Assembly: GCA_037954325.1 (NCBI GenBank)
Contig: JBBMNZ010000030.1
Span: 10,550,501-10,614,500 of the forward strand
Source: Fistularia commersonii
Taxonomy: Eukaryota; Chordata; Actinopteri; Syngnathiformes; Fistulariidae
Direction of reading: 5' to 3'
DNA length: 64,000 bases
Shown here: one piece after another, positions 47,633 through 59,613 of the stretch
How the letters are laid out: every line of letters starts with the position of its first letter
Position numbering within the stretch: position 1 is the stretch's first letter
Position numbers and translations under genes: made by a program
The notes under the pieces: generated by a model
What the model saw: only the letters and a program-made list of their open reading frames with translations
Database searches by the model: none
Told to the model about the DNA's origin: nothing

Positions 47633-49825
47633 TGATATAAATATTTCATTCTAAATAGTGTTTTTACCACCTTCACATTAACAATTATAAACCCACGCAT
47701 GCATGCTCAGTCACACACTCACTCAGTTGTGAATCTTGCCTAAAAGGCAAGAATTGTTTTATCGTCTGTTTTAGCTGTCTTTCATTGTGCAGATCTTTTG
47801 CTGTCGCTAAGCTAATTCCTTATGTTGAAAATGCCCCTCGCTCTCTAGTTTAGTGAACAGCATCTGAATTAAAATTTAATGCTTCAATATTAGACATTTC
47901 ATATGCTTAAAGTTTCTTGGAATATGAGGAAATAATAATTGTCCCATCAGATAAAAAAAGAGGGAATACAGTATGAGTACAAATAGTTGTATCTGCTATC
48001 TGGATAGTACAATAATTTAGTAAAATGCACTTAACAAATCTGCAACTCAATCCTGAAAAGGAGAGCACACATTTCTACTGTTGAAATACATGAACTTGAT
48101 GGTACATGTCGCAAACTAATATATGCTTATGATGGGTATCAGGAACATAAGGAGTTTGGTGTAATGTTGACAAAGTCTCAGGGGTGCAGATCTAACATTT
48201 AATTTCCAGAATCCCAGTTAGCCACTCCAACATTCTTTCCTTAGATACTGTCTACTTTCAAACAGATCTGGTTTTAAGAGACAGTGCATATCTTTTTGCT
48301 TGACATCCATACATACCTACATACCTTTAAAGCAAATAGGACAAACTGTCTATGCAGGCACATTATATCTTAAATCATTTGACAACCTTCTTATGCAGAC
48401 ATTAAATCAGACAATCTATAAAGCACATTGCTCTTGCATGAAAAGCAATGTGATATACAATGGCATATGGGAGAGAATGTCTTCTACCAAATGGTTGAGG
48501 AATGTGCCACTACACCGTTTCTGTGTTGGGAAGGGCACTAAATGAGAGCAGCCACGACATGTCAGAACAGAGGATATAAGTGGTTTCTATCTGAGCTTCA
48601 AAGATGTCAGGTGATGCGGTCACGGTGGAGAAGCAAGTCAGTGCCTGTTCCCTCTCCAGTGACTGACGACTGTGCAAAATCAAAGTGTAAACATTACACA
48701 GCAAGCCTTACCGCCACCTAAAATGTATGTACCAGCTAAACTTGAAAAAACACAATAAGTACCGCCAAGTGTGTATGGACTTATACTGTATATGACCCCA
48801 AAACCTTGGATTTGTTTTATACGTAAATGTATAGGAACTGCAGCTGACTGAGAAGGTGTTATCCAACAACTGTAAGAGGTTTGGATTTATTGACTGTTAG
48901 AGACATCTCCAGGTTTTCAGTGCTGCCAGAAGAGATTACAGGGTCAAGAGGTGCTACAAACATTCACGGACACAGGTTTCTCCAATAGGCATGTCCCCTT
49001 ATCTCTTAGGCAACAAGGTTAAGAAAATATGGCAGGATGGTCCTGAAATGAAGACATGACCCACAATGCAAACAACCCACCAAACAGCCTTTGAGATTTT
49101 GCTGTTCTACTTTATTTCCTTTTGTTAGGCCTACATTTGGAGGCTGTGTCCACAAAAGTGTTATTTACCAAAGTCATTACATAAAACTGTGTAAAAGGGA
49201 GCACGTTTTTATTCCATGTCAGGAGTATCAGCAGCGTGACCAAGTACTTAACATGTATTCTCCGCAGAGCCATTAACAGGAAAGCTCTTGAATAATTTAG
49301 TTGTATTCATGAAAGCATTTTCTTGCCCACTAAATCTTATTACTCCTCTGTGATTGCTGGCTCCATCCTCTTTGATTGTGAAGTTTAGTCTATAATTTAT
49401 ATGGGGGGTATATCCTCTCAGGGCCAACGAAGCGTCAGGACACATGGCATTTACGAACCCTTTAGGTACACACAGGCCCCTTATTGCTGCTGCACAGCTT
49501 ATGCAGTTGGCAGTTGAAATTTGCCACTTCTTGCAGTTTCTACATTTAAAAGCCTTTAACAGCAATACTGCCTTAGATCATCACATGGGTAACCAACAAA
49601 TCTTTTTTAACTATTCAATTACTAACTATTCAAGTAAGAAAACAGTAAATAGTCTTGTCAGCATGTTCGCCAGCATTGGTTGCTATGAATTTGTCAACCC
49701 GATGTTGACAAAACTTTTGAATTAACACACTGAAAATATAAAAAGCCGTTACTCACATGTAACACTTCACAACCATCACCACCACATTTCACGCAGGGCA
49801 TAGGCCCATACCCTAACATCTAGGA
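47633..49825. other. phactr4 intron, nothing recognised
   Basis: No exon needed or seen; the flanking exon phases already match. Confidence 0.5.
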
Positions 49826-50487
49826 CAGGGGTCGGCAACCCGCGGCTCCGGAGCCGCATGCGGTTCTTTCATCTTTACACTGCGGCTCCGCGTGGCTTGG
49901 GAAAATAAATTCTAAAAATGTAATTGAAGTATATTTTATTCGTGTTAATTCCTTTTTTAACTTTTAGTTCTAAGTTGGAAGATTATTGTGATCTTGAAAT
50001 ATTAAATAAAATTATATTTATTTTTCGCCGCTCAAAATAACGTCACACTCGCAGAAGCCGGTATACCCGACAGCCAGTAAACTCCTGATTTGCAGATGCT
50101 GTGAGCAAAAGTTCAGGAGCGGAAGTCCCATGAACCAGGTAAAATAGATATTTATGAAGATATTTTGCAAATGTTTATTTTTTGTTGTTTACTGACAGTG
50201 ATTTTTTCCCCATTTATTCTTAAAATTCAGGTCAAGGCTCTGAAAGCCTAAAGCTCAAAATGAGTTCATTACATAAATAAAATTGAATTTTCTCTGTAAT
50301 ACTTTGTGAATTTCCGAAGCAACACACTACACACTTGTTTATACAAAGTGTAAAGGTAATAAAAAGCAATATATACAGTGGTACCTTTATTTTAGACGTC
50401 AAAAAGTAAATGCGGCTCCCAGTGTTTTCTTTTCCGAAGAAACCGGGTCCAAATGGCTCTTTGGGTGTTACGGGTTGCCGACCCCTG
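49826..50487. mobile_element. hAT non-autonomous element with perfect TSD
   Basis: A 662-bp element. The left end CAGGGGTCGGCAACCCG and the right end, on the opposite strand, match exactly for 17 bp. The flanking 8-bp duplication ATCTAGGA (49818-49825 and 50488-50495) is perfect. A subterminal gcggctccggagccgc palindrome follows the left end. No transposase. In the phactr4 intron 46552-52821. Confidence 0.95.
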
Positions 50488-50495
50488 ATCTAGGA

Positions 50496-52821
50496 GGAAG
50501 GGTATAATCCACAGATTCCTCTATTTTCAGTATTTTCTCACCTGTCCAGCAACCCCAATGACTGATATGAATGTTCGTGGATGGTGAGGATCTGAATTTG
50601 TTTATTAATTTTATTAAATTACTGATTACCAAGTCTCTAGGGGTATAAAAGCAGCTAAGTCTTGACTACTTGATTCTGTCCTTTTATTCTTTGTCTCCTA
50701 AAAAGAGCCACCTCCATATTGACTGTTGACAAACTTTATGAAAACAAATAACCACAATATGTATCTCTGGTGTTAGAGCTGATCCACAGGAGTAAAAATA
50801 ATACTCCAACCAATGAAAAAGACATTAATATGGAAGAAAGTATGCCATTGCTAATTCTAGAGAAGTCTGTCGATAGACAGGTGTGTGGACAGTTTGGATA
50901 TTCGCGTCAAAGGGATCTGCTCCGTGTCGACGTGGGACAGTTTTCAGACAGCTGCAGGAGCACTGGGAATTTATTACAATTTGTCATTAATGAGTCCTGT
51001 TGTTTTTTTTCCTGTTTTTTTTTTTTTTTTTATTCACTTGTCATGAAGGTACACTTCTTTCATGCAGAGGGGTATATAATTTGGTTTAAAGCTGAAAAAG
51101 ATGGAAAATGATGAAAATGATGACAAGATGGCCATAAAACAGGCAGTACTTTGGTTTTTCCTTGTTGTCACTGTTCACCAGAACAGTTCAACAAAGTAAC
51201 AGACCAAAGCACAGACATGTATGAGAAGATACCCCTGTCTCTCTCAGCATGCTGCCGAGGAGGTATTTAAGATGATCAACTGAGACATTTTTTAATTGAG
51301 TATATTTATATAACATGTTAATATAATGTAAAAAATTCTGACATTTGCACCTGAATATATTGAAGGCACTTTTTCACACAGTTTCTTTATCAAATCTTCA
51401 ATGAATAGACTGAAATTTGATTACAATTATTTTGTTTGCATTTGTAAATTTTTGGGGGCGGCATGATATGTCTTCACAGTGCTTCTTCTGACTTTATTTA
51501 GCCTTTTTTGACAATGTCAGCAAGTCTTGCTTGCAGCTCAGTCTAACTTATAAATTTAAGACTCATGAGATGAACTTGCCTTTACTGCTCTTCACTACTC
51601 CATAGGGGACTTTTGAACCAAACTATATATTTTTGTTATGCTCCAAAAGGGATTCAAGATGCACAATAATGTTGTGGAGCAGCTTAAAACAGACAGAACT
51701 ACACCGACAAGCAGATGTACCGGGTCAAATCAATTCTTGCTGGATGCAGCTGCAATCCTTGTCCAGGGGAATTTCCAACTGAAGGTAGGAATTCAAAAAA
51801 GTTGTGTTTCCAATGGTATATTTTTTGGTCTAACAGGCCATCTAGAGAGCGATTGATGGCAGGGTTTGGAACAATACGCAAAAGGGCAAGAAAAACAATA
51901 AAGACGTTTTTCTGGAAAACAGCACTAATTATCTCTGAAGAACCATTCAATTTTTATTGCAATTTAGTCCTATAATGACTATTTCATATTTAGATTGACA
52001 AAATTCTTTAAATACCTAATTTCCGATATAACTCATATATTCTAAATTTAAATTTTAATCCAAATATGAGTGAGTGAATTATCTAAATTACTATAATTTG
52101 ACTGTGTCTTTAGAGTGTATCCGTCTGATTCTGTGTCTATGTGTGTGCGTGTACTTTCAGGATTCTTGTTCTGACACCTTGGTTTTACACCTCAGTCTGG
52201 AGCCTTTAATCTAAGCTTTTATTATTCAATTATTAATCATTAAACATCTCATTCCTTTGCATTGCTTTAAAACTTGAGAAAATAATGTTGTGTATTTGAA
52301 AGGCAAAGATTTCATTGAATGAAAAATGTAGCAATGAGCTACAGCAAAAACAAAAAGCAAAAACACCTTCAAGATGATTATACATGAAATATATAATACC
52401 AGAAAAAGTGAAACTTTAGGAGATGTTTTAAGCTTTGAAAATCATGGGACGGCTGTGGCTGGTCAATCATGTCATGTGAATAAAAGCACAGTGCAAAGCA
52501 TAATGTCTGAAACAATCAAGTAAAATAGGAGTAAACTGGATTTACAGACTTTTCTAGCATGAAGGCCAATGAAAATATGGTTCCTTCTCATCAACATAAC
52601 ACATTAACTAGGTATTCTTACTGTTACACTGTAAAGAACTTTGGGTGGCAATTTGCGTTGAGTTACATTTTAAGACTTGGAGCACAGGTATTTGAAACTT
52701 ATTTTCATATTTTCATCTTAAGCAACAGCTTTCTTTTAGTTTTGCTGACCTTATAAATAAGGATAGTACCAGTTTTCCTATTGGGAAAGTTATACAGAGA
52801 AGCAAAAGACCACAAACTTAC
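50496..52821. other. phactr4 intron, nothing recognised
   Basis: AT-rich with poly-T near 51017-51031. No repeat family or exon recognised. Confidence 0.5.
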
Positions 52822-53181
52822 CATGCAGTACAGGGTTGCTGTTGCGGTTGGAGGGTTTGGGTGGAGGGATGGGAGGCTGCTTGGCATGAGGAGGGACAGG
52901 GGGAGGTGTGTCAGACCCCGCTGTCGGTGCAGCAGGAGATGAGGATCTGGTTGAATCATCCACTATAAGGGAGACTGTCCTTGGAGGTTTCGATACAAAT
53001 ATAGTAGAGGGTGAGGATGAAGAGGAAGAAGAGGATGAAGATGAGGATGGGGCTGAACTCCTGTCAGTGGGAGGTGTAGTTAGGAATTTCGGCGGAAGCA
53101 GGGCCTGTTTGGTTGTAGGGGGGTCCTGCTGGAAATCCTGCGTAGGATGAGGTTCAGGGGGGAAACGAACGCAGGCAGACT
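52822..53181 (-). CDS. phactr4: phactr4 exon, Ser-rich and proline-rich segment
   Basis: 360 nt, TGTAG acceptor and GTAAGT donor. Encodes (E)SACVRFPPEPHPTQDF, a run of eleven serines (PSSSSSSSSSSSPS), STIFVSKPPRTVSLIVDD, then TPPPVPPHAKQPPIPPPKP and SNRNSNPVLH(D). HAKQPPIPPPKP...RNSNPV is a conserved PHACTR4 block. The frame is set by phase (G|AG in, G out). Only a partial frame appears in ordinary translation because the exon has no internal Met. Confidence 0.94.
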
Positions 53182-54557
53182 CTACAGAAAGACAACATAA
53201 ACATGGGATCTAATGTCAGGGTGAGTGTTGACAAAAAAAAAAAAATTCACTCATTCAGCAATGGGAAAGATGCAAATCATAATTGTCACAAAATTCCCCT
53301 TTATGGCATTGTGGTTTGTGTGAAAAAAACAAAGCATGTCCACCCTCACGGTACACAAAAGCGCTAAAGCGTATTGGTTCACTGACCCACTGTCTCACCC
53401 GTATGTGAATAAGACACTATCATCATAAAAAAAAATGCAAGCCCACTCACGCTCCACAAATTGAGGCGAAAAAAAAATCATAGCTTCAATTTCAAGAGAA
53501 GATGAGCCGTACAGCGCTTCGGTCATCAGTTGGTGAGAGGAAGAAGTTAATATGCTAAGTCGTTTAAGATAGCATCACCAGAATTTCAACAACTGCTAAA
53601 CAACAACGGATGTCGAAACTCCACAAAGCAGTTAAAGGTCCCTTCAGATAAAATACAAAAAAAAAAAAAATCAATAGATGTCCAATAACATATTTGGTAT
53701 CTCTTTGTTGAAAAGTCATGGATTCACTCACCACTGCTACTTTTTGTAGCAGTATTATTTTATCTAAATGTTAGCTGTTGACTCTATTAGGTTAACAGTT
53801 AGCTCCAAGCCAAACACTGCAGGACTTCCGAACCTCTCATGTAAATTCTTATGGAGCACTGTGGAGCCAATAATCTCTCAGTATTTAAACAATGTAGCTT
53901 CCAAATTCAGTGGAGGATCATGCTCCCTCTGAGACTTAAAAAAACAGCAAGGACCAAATACAGTTGGGCAGTGCAAAACCAGTGTTGATAAGTCTGTTGT
54001 GGAGACAGAGTGACTGGCTTTCAGATCAGCTATTTGTCCCAGTAACCCAGGGTATTTTCAAAGCCCAATGCCATGGAGGAGCATTTGTCAACTTTAGAGA
54101 ACGACTAGAAAATGCTCGAGTGACAAATGGTGATCAGACTCATTTCAGTCTATCCATTACAAACATTTTTTTTTACAATGGAAGACACATTTTTGAATGA
54201 AAGCATACTTAATAGGCTACTCACTAGTATTTAACACCAAGACAAATCAGTCACACAGTCTTCCATGGGTATGTCAAACTACATTGTTAAAAACACAGCA
54301 AAGTACAACAAAAGCTGATTTCATGAATGCTATACTAAAATAGGTGTTAAAAAAACATTACTTAACATTCAATTCACTTTGAAGTTCTTAATTTTGTCTG
54401 ATCCAAGCATTACTAAAACATGTGCAAAGATCATGTAAAGACTGTATAGTGACCTCTGTTCAAGGATAATATACAACTGTCAACTTTACACTGACGGTCA
54501 TTTTGCTGTTACCCAATACAAACTGGCAAGCGAAACAACAAATGGTAGAATTCTTAC
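53182..54557. other. phactr4 intron, nothing recognised
   Basis: Non-coding; short poly-A runs only. Confidence 0.5.
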
Positions 54558-55772
54558 CTGAACGCTGACGGAACTCTGCAGATGGGTTGTACCTGGGAAG
54601 CGTAGTGCTCTTGCTGCTCTCTGAGGAGCTCTTCTGTAGAGGGGGGCGCAGGTCCATCTCAGAGATGGGCCTAACAATAGGCCGCGATTGGTCAACTGCT
54701 TGCTTAGGTTTTTCAGTCTTTTCCTCAGCCTCCTGCTTGTCTTGTTCATCCCTTCTTGGTTTTTCATCCTTCTTCTCCAAGTCCTCCCATTTGTCCTTGG
54801 CATCTCTCCTCTCTCCGTCTTCTCTCCTATCTTTCTCTACTCTGGCATATTTCCTGTCTTTGGTGTCTCTTTCTCGATCTTCTCGATTCTCTTTCCTTTC
54901 CCGATCCCTCCTCTCCCTTTCATCCCTATCCCTTCTCTCCCTCTCCTCCCGGTCCTGATCCCTCCTCTCTCTCTCGTCCCAATCCCTTCGCTCCTTCTTC
55001 TCCCTCTCTTCCCGATCTCTCCTGTCCTTCTCGTCCCGATCTCTCCTCTCCCTCTCGTCCCGATCTCTCCTCTCCCTCTCGTCCCGATCTCTCCTCTCCC
55101 TCTCGTCCCGATCTCTCCTCTCCCTCTCGTCCCGATCTCTCCTCTCCCTCTCGTCCCGATCTCTCCTCTCCCTCTCGTCCCGATCTCTCCTGTCCCTCTC
55201 ATCCCGATCCCTTCTTTCTCTGTCATTGCGATCCCTCCTTTCTCTCTCATCCCGATCCCTCCTTTCCCTCTCATCCCGATCTCTCCTGTCTCTCTCCACC
55301 CTTTCATCTTTCCATTCTCGCTTTTCCCTGAGATCTCTGTCATCCCTCCGGTCGACCCCTTCCCCCCTTTCCCGGTCTTCTCGCCATTCCCTTCTTTCAA
55401 TGCCTTCCCGAACCCTCCTTCCTCTTTCGTCTCTATCGTCTCTGTCGTGGTATCTGTCATCCTGTAGCTGACCTCTGGGTAAAGACCCTCCTCTCGGATC
55501 AAAATCAGACGGTTGACGGCTTCGTCTTTCAACATCCATTGAAAGCCTAGCATGAGAGTCCACATCCAGTGGTGCCCGACTGCTTCTGGAGGCATCAGAT
55601 GGTGCTCTGCTTCGGCGCTCATCCCCCTGGAGAACCCTCGCAGGATTCACCCTACTGTCAGACTCCCCCCGAGAGACACGTACTCCTGCTTCAGACACCC
55701 TGTCGACATCCATTGGCAATGTGTGGCCATTCTTTACTGGAGGAGTTTTTGAGCGGCTTGTATTGTAGTTCT
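54558..55772 (-). CDS. phactr4: phactr4 giant exon with Arg/Asp/Glu repeat domain
   Basis: 1,215 nt, TTATACAG acceptor and GTAAGA donor, 404 codons plus split codons. It begins (E)NYNTSRSKTPPVKNGHTLP (VKNGHT is family-like), then a Ser/Arg/Asp part to about residue 105. From about 55461 to 54713 it is a run of roughly 250 residues almost entirely Arg, Asp, Glu and Lys (units RDRDERER), predicted to be a long charged helix or disordered. It closes with RPISEMDLRPPLQKSSSESS and LPRYNPSAEFRQRS. Six identical 24-bp units at 55041-55184 encode part of it. The region has the place between RPEL1 and the proline-rich centre in relatives; I do not recall such a domain in mammals. The frame is uninterrupted. 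Confidence 0.92.
55041..55184 (-). repeat. Coding 24-bp minisatellite, six perfect units
   Basis: Six identical 24-bp units in phase with codons, each encoding an eight-residue RDERERRD-type period. Degenerate units continue on both sides (about 54890-55300). The unit length is a multiple of three, so copy-number change would keep the reading frame. Confidence 0.95.
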
Positions 55773-55875
55773 CTGTATAATGAAGACAGAAACTGTCAAG
55801 ACATCAGAAATAAAACTGAAAAACAGCAAGTATGCGCTTATATTTTTGGAGATCACATTACAAGCATATACCCAC

Positions 55876-55956
55876 CATTTTCTGGGATTTCCTTTAGAAT
55901 ACCTCTTGCTATCAGCTGTTGGCGACTTTTTCTAACAGATATCTTTCTTTCCAAAG
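55876..55956 (-). CDS. phactr4: phactr4 exon, N-terminal RPEL repeat
   Basis: 81 nt, CTTAG acceptor, GTGGGT donor. Encodes (A)LERKISVRKSRQQLIARGIL then KEIPEN(E). This is the N-terminal RPEL repeat (ERKIS-R-SRQQLI-RGIL), in which RxSRxxL stands for the canonical RPxxxEL, as in other PHACTR proteins. Confidence 0.95.
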
Positions 55957-56016
55957 CTAAGAAGAAAACGAAACAAAAAGACAGAAAAAACAACTGTAAA
56001 AATGTATACTCTAAAT

Positions 56017-57391
56017 CAGGCGTGTCAAACTCAAATATACAGTCGGCCAAAATTTAAGAATTGGTACAAGAGTTGTTCAATGTTTATGGAAATCTTATTG
56101 AACTTGAAATGAACTTGACCATGAAACCAACAAAGCTTTTAAATTATTGCCTATTAAAACAACATTAAACATGTAATAAATTACAAATCAGTTGCAACAA
56201 TTTCTTATGGCGGTGCTGCAGCATTTCCAGGGTCATTTCTACTGAAAGTATTTCTCCACAGCCAAAAAGAATACTCTCTAAATAAATATCCAACATGCCT
56301 TGTGGTAGCAAGAAAAAAGTACAAAAAGGAAACTTATTACGGCTTGGTTTTCTGCCCTCTGAGTTTCTCTAGTCTAAGCAAGAACCTTGAACCTTGAACT
56401 GACAAAGCTTATAAGTTCTTGGCTATAAAAATAACATTAGTGCATGAGGCGCACCCTTTTCAGCATTTTTCGACAAACCTGGATAAGCGTCTAATTTTTT
56501 TTCCTAATTTTTCAATGCCACATTCCTATGCGTCTCATACCAGCGCATTAGGCGCACCTTTCTCATTGGGTGTCGTGTCATTGGAGGAACACAATTTCTC
56601 CTTTAGAACACGAACATGTACAAATACTAACTCTGCTTTTATATTCATTAGGTTTAGAGGGAAATACAAGTGTTGATGTAGACATGATGCTCCAGGTCTG
56701 TCAGAAAGTGACAAGAACTGGATTCCTAAGGCTTCGGTGTGTGTGATGCGTCTTCGATATTTGTCAGGTGGTTGACACATTGGGATGAGAACTGGCTGCT
56801 ATAAGCAGCTTTCCTGAGTAATTCCTGGCCCATTTTCTCCCAGATCCTGCCTACAGTCCATTGTTTTGACCAAACATTGTTTTGGTGGGCGCACCATCTG
56901 TTGTCAGTGCCACAAGTTTTCCCAAGGCAGGTCCATTTCATTTACGCATCCGCACACTGCTTCACAGATATCCTTTCCCATAGTTGTGCCATGCATTGAT
57001 CTTTATCCCAAAAGTTCCTCGGTTATGCACAGATCTGAGGCCATGCCACCGATAAAAAAAAAATTGCCAGTTGCGTGGTATCAAAAGTGTCGCAGCTCTC
57101 TCCATGAACATATACTCTAGCTCCCACCTATTTTTCAAAGTCCACCTTTCGTTCAGCCATTTTTGGGGGAGAGGGGTAGCTGAGAGTTGACAAAAGGTGA
57201 CTCAGCAAGGCCAGCTGATGAACGGGTGGGGCTTTCGGTTGACGGCACTCACAGTGCATTGTGGGACTTGTAGTATCAATGGTGCTTGCAACATATCGGC
57301 GGGCCAGCTCGAAGAGTAATTACATATTATCCTGCGGGCCAAAGATAGTCCCACCGTGGGCCAGATTTGGGCCTTGAATTTGACATGTGTG
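56017..57391. mobile_element. hAT element filling a small phactr4 intron
   Basis: 1,375 bp, left terminus CAGGCGTGTCAAACTCAA, right terminus on the opposite strand CACACATGTCAAATTCAA (related, several mismatches). Flanked by the exact 8-bp duplication CTCTAAAT (56009-56016 and 57392-57399). Internal parts ggccagatttgggccttgaa and gcgggccaaag are typical of this fish hAT family. No usable transposase frame. It makes up almost the whole intron 55957-57430. Confidence 0.85.
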
Positions 57392-57430
57392 CTCTAAATA
57401 AAAGCATAAAGTCAGATCTGCCTAACTTAC

Positions 57431-57601
57431 CAATAGATGTTTCAGTGAACTGTTCACTTGGCTTCTTCTTTCTCCATTTCCAGGGCTTGAAGATCCTTCC
57501 CATTTTAGAGAACTTGCCTTTGCGTTTTGTTGGAGGTGTTCCCCCGCCAGATGTTTGTTCTTCAACCCCTGTCGTGCTGTTCTGAAGGTCAATCTCATTA
57601 T
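57431..57601 (-). CDS. phactr4: phactr4 exon, N-terminal basic region (5'-most exon found)
   Basis: 171 nt, CTGCAG acceptor, GTAAGT donor. Encodes (D)NEIDLQNSTTGVEEQTSGGG, then TPPTKRKGKFSKMGRIFKPW and KWRKKKPSEQFTETSI(A). KRKGKF...GRIFKPWKWRKKK is the PHACTR N-terminal signature, a basic region with nuclear-localisation and membrane-binding potential just before RPEL1. Because the exon starts with two nucleotides of a split Asp codon, at least one upstream coding exon with the ATG must exist; I could not identify it in 57602-64000. Confidence 0.95.
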
Positions 57602-59613
57602 CTGCAGAAAAAAACAATACAGATCCCCAAAAGATTTTATATTGGTGGATTTTGCAAATTATCCACAATATATTACACTCACCGGCTGTACAAAGCACAG
57701 CAATGTTTCTTTTTTTTTAATTTACTGCTTTTAAAATCCACATGCAGACAGCATCATTTTGAAAATATTTCCACATACACCAGGGGTCTCAAGCTCAAAT
57801 TTAGCTAGGCCAAGCTACAGGTAGAGTCTGGATGAAGTTGGGCCATATCGAGTATTCCACAAAAAAAGGGTTTCAAGTATTCAGAAAAAAATTACAACAT
57901 TACAATTGCCCAATCTTCTCAATCTTTACATAACAGTTCGTCAGAGCATAGGCTTAACCACTAAATTCTACTACTGGTCTTTCCGACTCCTTGCTACTAG
58001 AGGCCTTGCAGCCATTTCTTTTGCACAGCTAAGCCACATTTGGCTGAGGGGAGGAATTCATTGACATCCTCAGTATATCTTGGCGATGATTTTCAGTAAG
58101 TTTTGACCTGTATTTGGACTTATTAAAGTTCATGGTTGCACATATGTGTGCATCCAAAAGAGCTCATGGTCCCCCTGAACATCCTGGAACACTCATGGAG
58201 GGTTGGAGGCAATTCTCTCAAAACCTCCATGAATTTAGCTATGATTTTAGAATGCACTGCACATCAGTGAGCTCCACTAGTGTGGGCCTAAAAGCCTAAA
58301 CTCAAATCCTGCTATTTGCTAGCTTGTCTTTCTCTTCTGGGAGACCTCCTGGAAGCTATCCTGTCTGTCCCCGAGCTCTCTCCCCGTACTTCAGGAGCCC
58401 CGTGCTCTTGCAACGTACTTACTCGCAACGTAGTTCTGCAACCCCTGTTCTGTCCTGCCCTTGGGGTTCGAGTTACAGGCAACTGATACAAAAAGATATG
58501 ATGGGCCAGAGGTTGGCAGTGTGATTTCGTGATGTACGCTAACATGCACATGCATAGAGACCCTTCCTGTCTCAGCTCAATAAAAACATAGGTACTACAG
58601 TGTAAACAATGTCAGTGTCATTGTGTCAACAATAACAAGCAATTGAATATTCTTACTGAAGTGTAATGAAGTGGCATTATTGCTTCAAGTGAAATTCAAC
58701 TCCAATGCAGACTGGTAATTAGAATAGTAATTTTGCTAAACAAGCACTGACAGAATCAATAGGGAGGAGCACCAGCAGCACTCTGGAGTCTGCCATTGTT
58801 GTCATGGTCTCCCCCATCCAAGCATGTCCAGTGACGGAATGTCCAGTGACTGCGACATTATTGTGTTTTCAAAGTGTCGCATTTTTCCTGCCTACGCAAT
58901 GACAAATATTTTCACTCTGGCACCCTTCCCTAATTGATCTAACAACCTAAACGAAACAACAGTTTTACATTTTTGCCCAAAAATGTTGTCATGTGAACGG
59001 GGCCTCAGGCTGGTATCTTTGTACTGCTGCCCCTAATTGCTGATCAGCTTCAAATGAGTGTACGTAGATGTGTGAAAGTGAGTGAGTGGGGTAAGCCAAG
59101 GGGGCAACAGAGCAGGGGAAAAGCAATAGGTCTAGATGAGAGAATTTTCAGGATTTAACACCTACATATTACATTGAAGAACAAAGCTGTTATTTCTACT
59201 TTTTTTTTTTTTTTACATTTTCCTACCTTTAATTTTCAAACATTCAATAAAACATACAATATTGACACAAAAAGATTAAGACTAAGAGACTAAGTTGAGG
59301 GCATCAAATTTACTCCATCATTTTGCAAATGTAACGTTTGAGCAAATGGCGAAAAATGCTAAATGTCAACCACAACAGGGCTAACAGATGCACCTCTTTA
59401 TGGTTGCACTGACCAGAATTCCTTTACAACTCGTCAAACTTGTGTTTTCATTTCTTTTTGTTATTACTTTTTGCACTTGAATTTCATGGTCAGACATCAA
59501 ATATGATCAGCATACACTTGGAGCAATGTTGTCATAAGTTTGGATTGGTTATTTGCCCGCTGCAAATGAAAGACAAGGAAAAGGAAGCGAGCCAAAGTGC
59601 TGAGCAGAGTTCA
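57602..59613. other. Probable phactr4 intron with a hAT-like terminus
   Basis: At 57782-57800 a terminus caggggtctcaagctcaaat is followed by hAT-like body sequence (ggtagagtctggatgaa). I could not find its partner end. A short minus-strand frame starting at 58551 with a possible GTAAGT donor near 58418 was considered for the missing first exon but the phase and peptide do not fit. Confidence 0.4.

Noticed and set aside
54587..55471. Long plus-strand open frames (up to 259 codons of Pro/Ile/Leu/Ser repeats) and overlapping minus frames
   Set aside because: They are shadows of the repetitive RDERERRD-coding exon. The sense frame has correct splice sites and phase with conserved neighbours, the others do not.
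58312..58551. Candidate first exon of phactr4 with a GTAAGT donor near 58418
   Set aside because: The phase does not yield the single leftover nucleotide needed, the peptide is unlike any PHACTR N-terminus, and the region looks hAT-derived.
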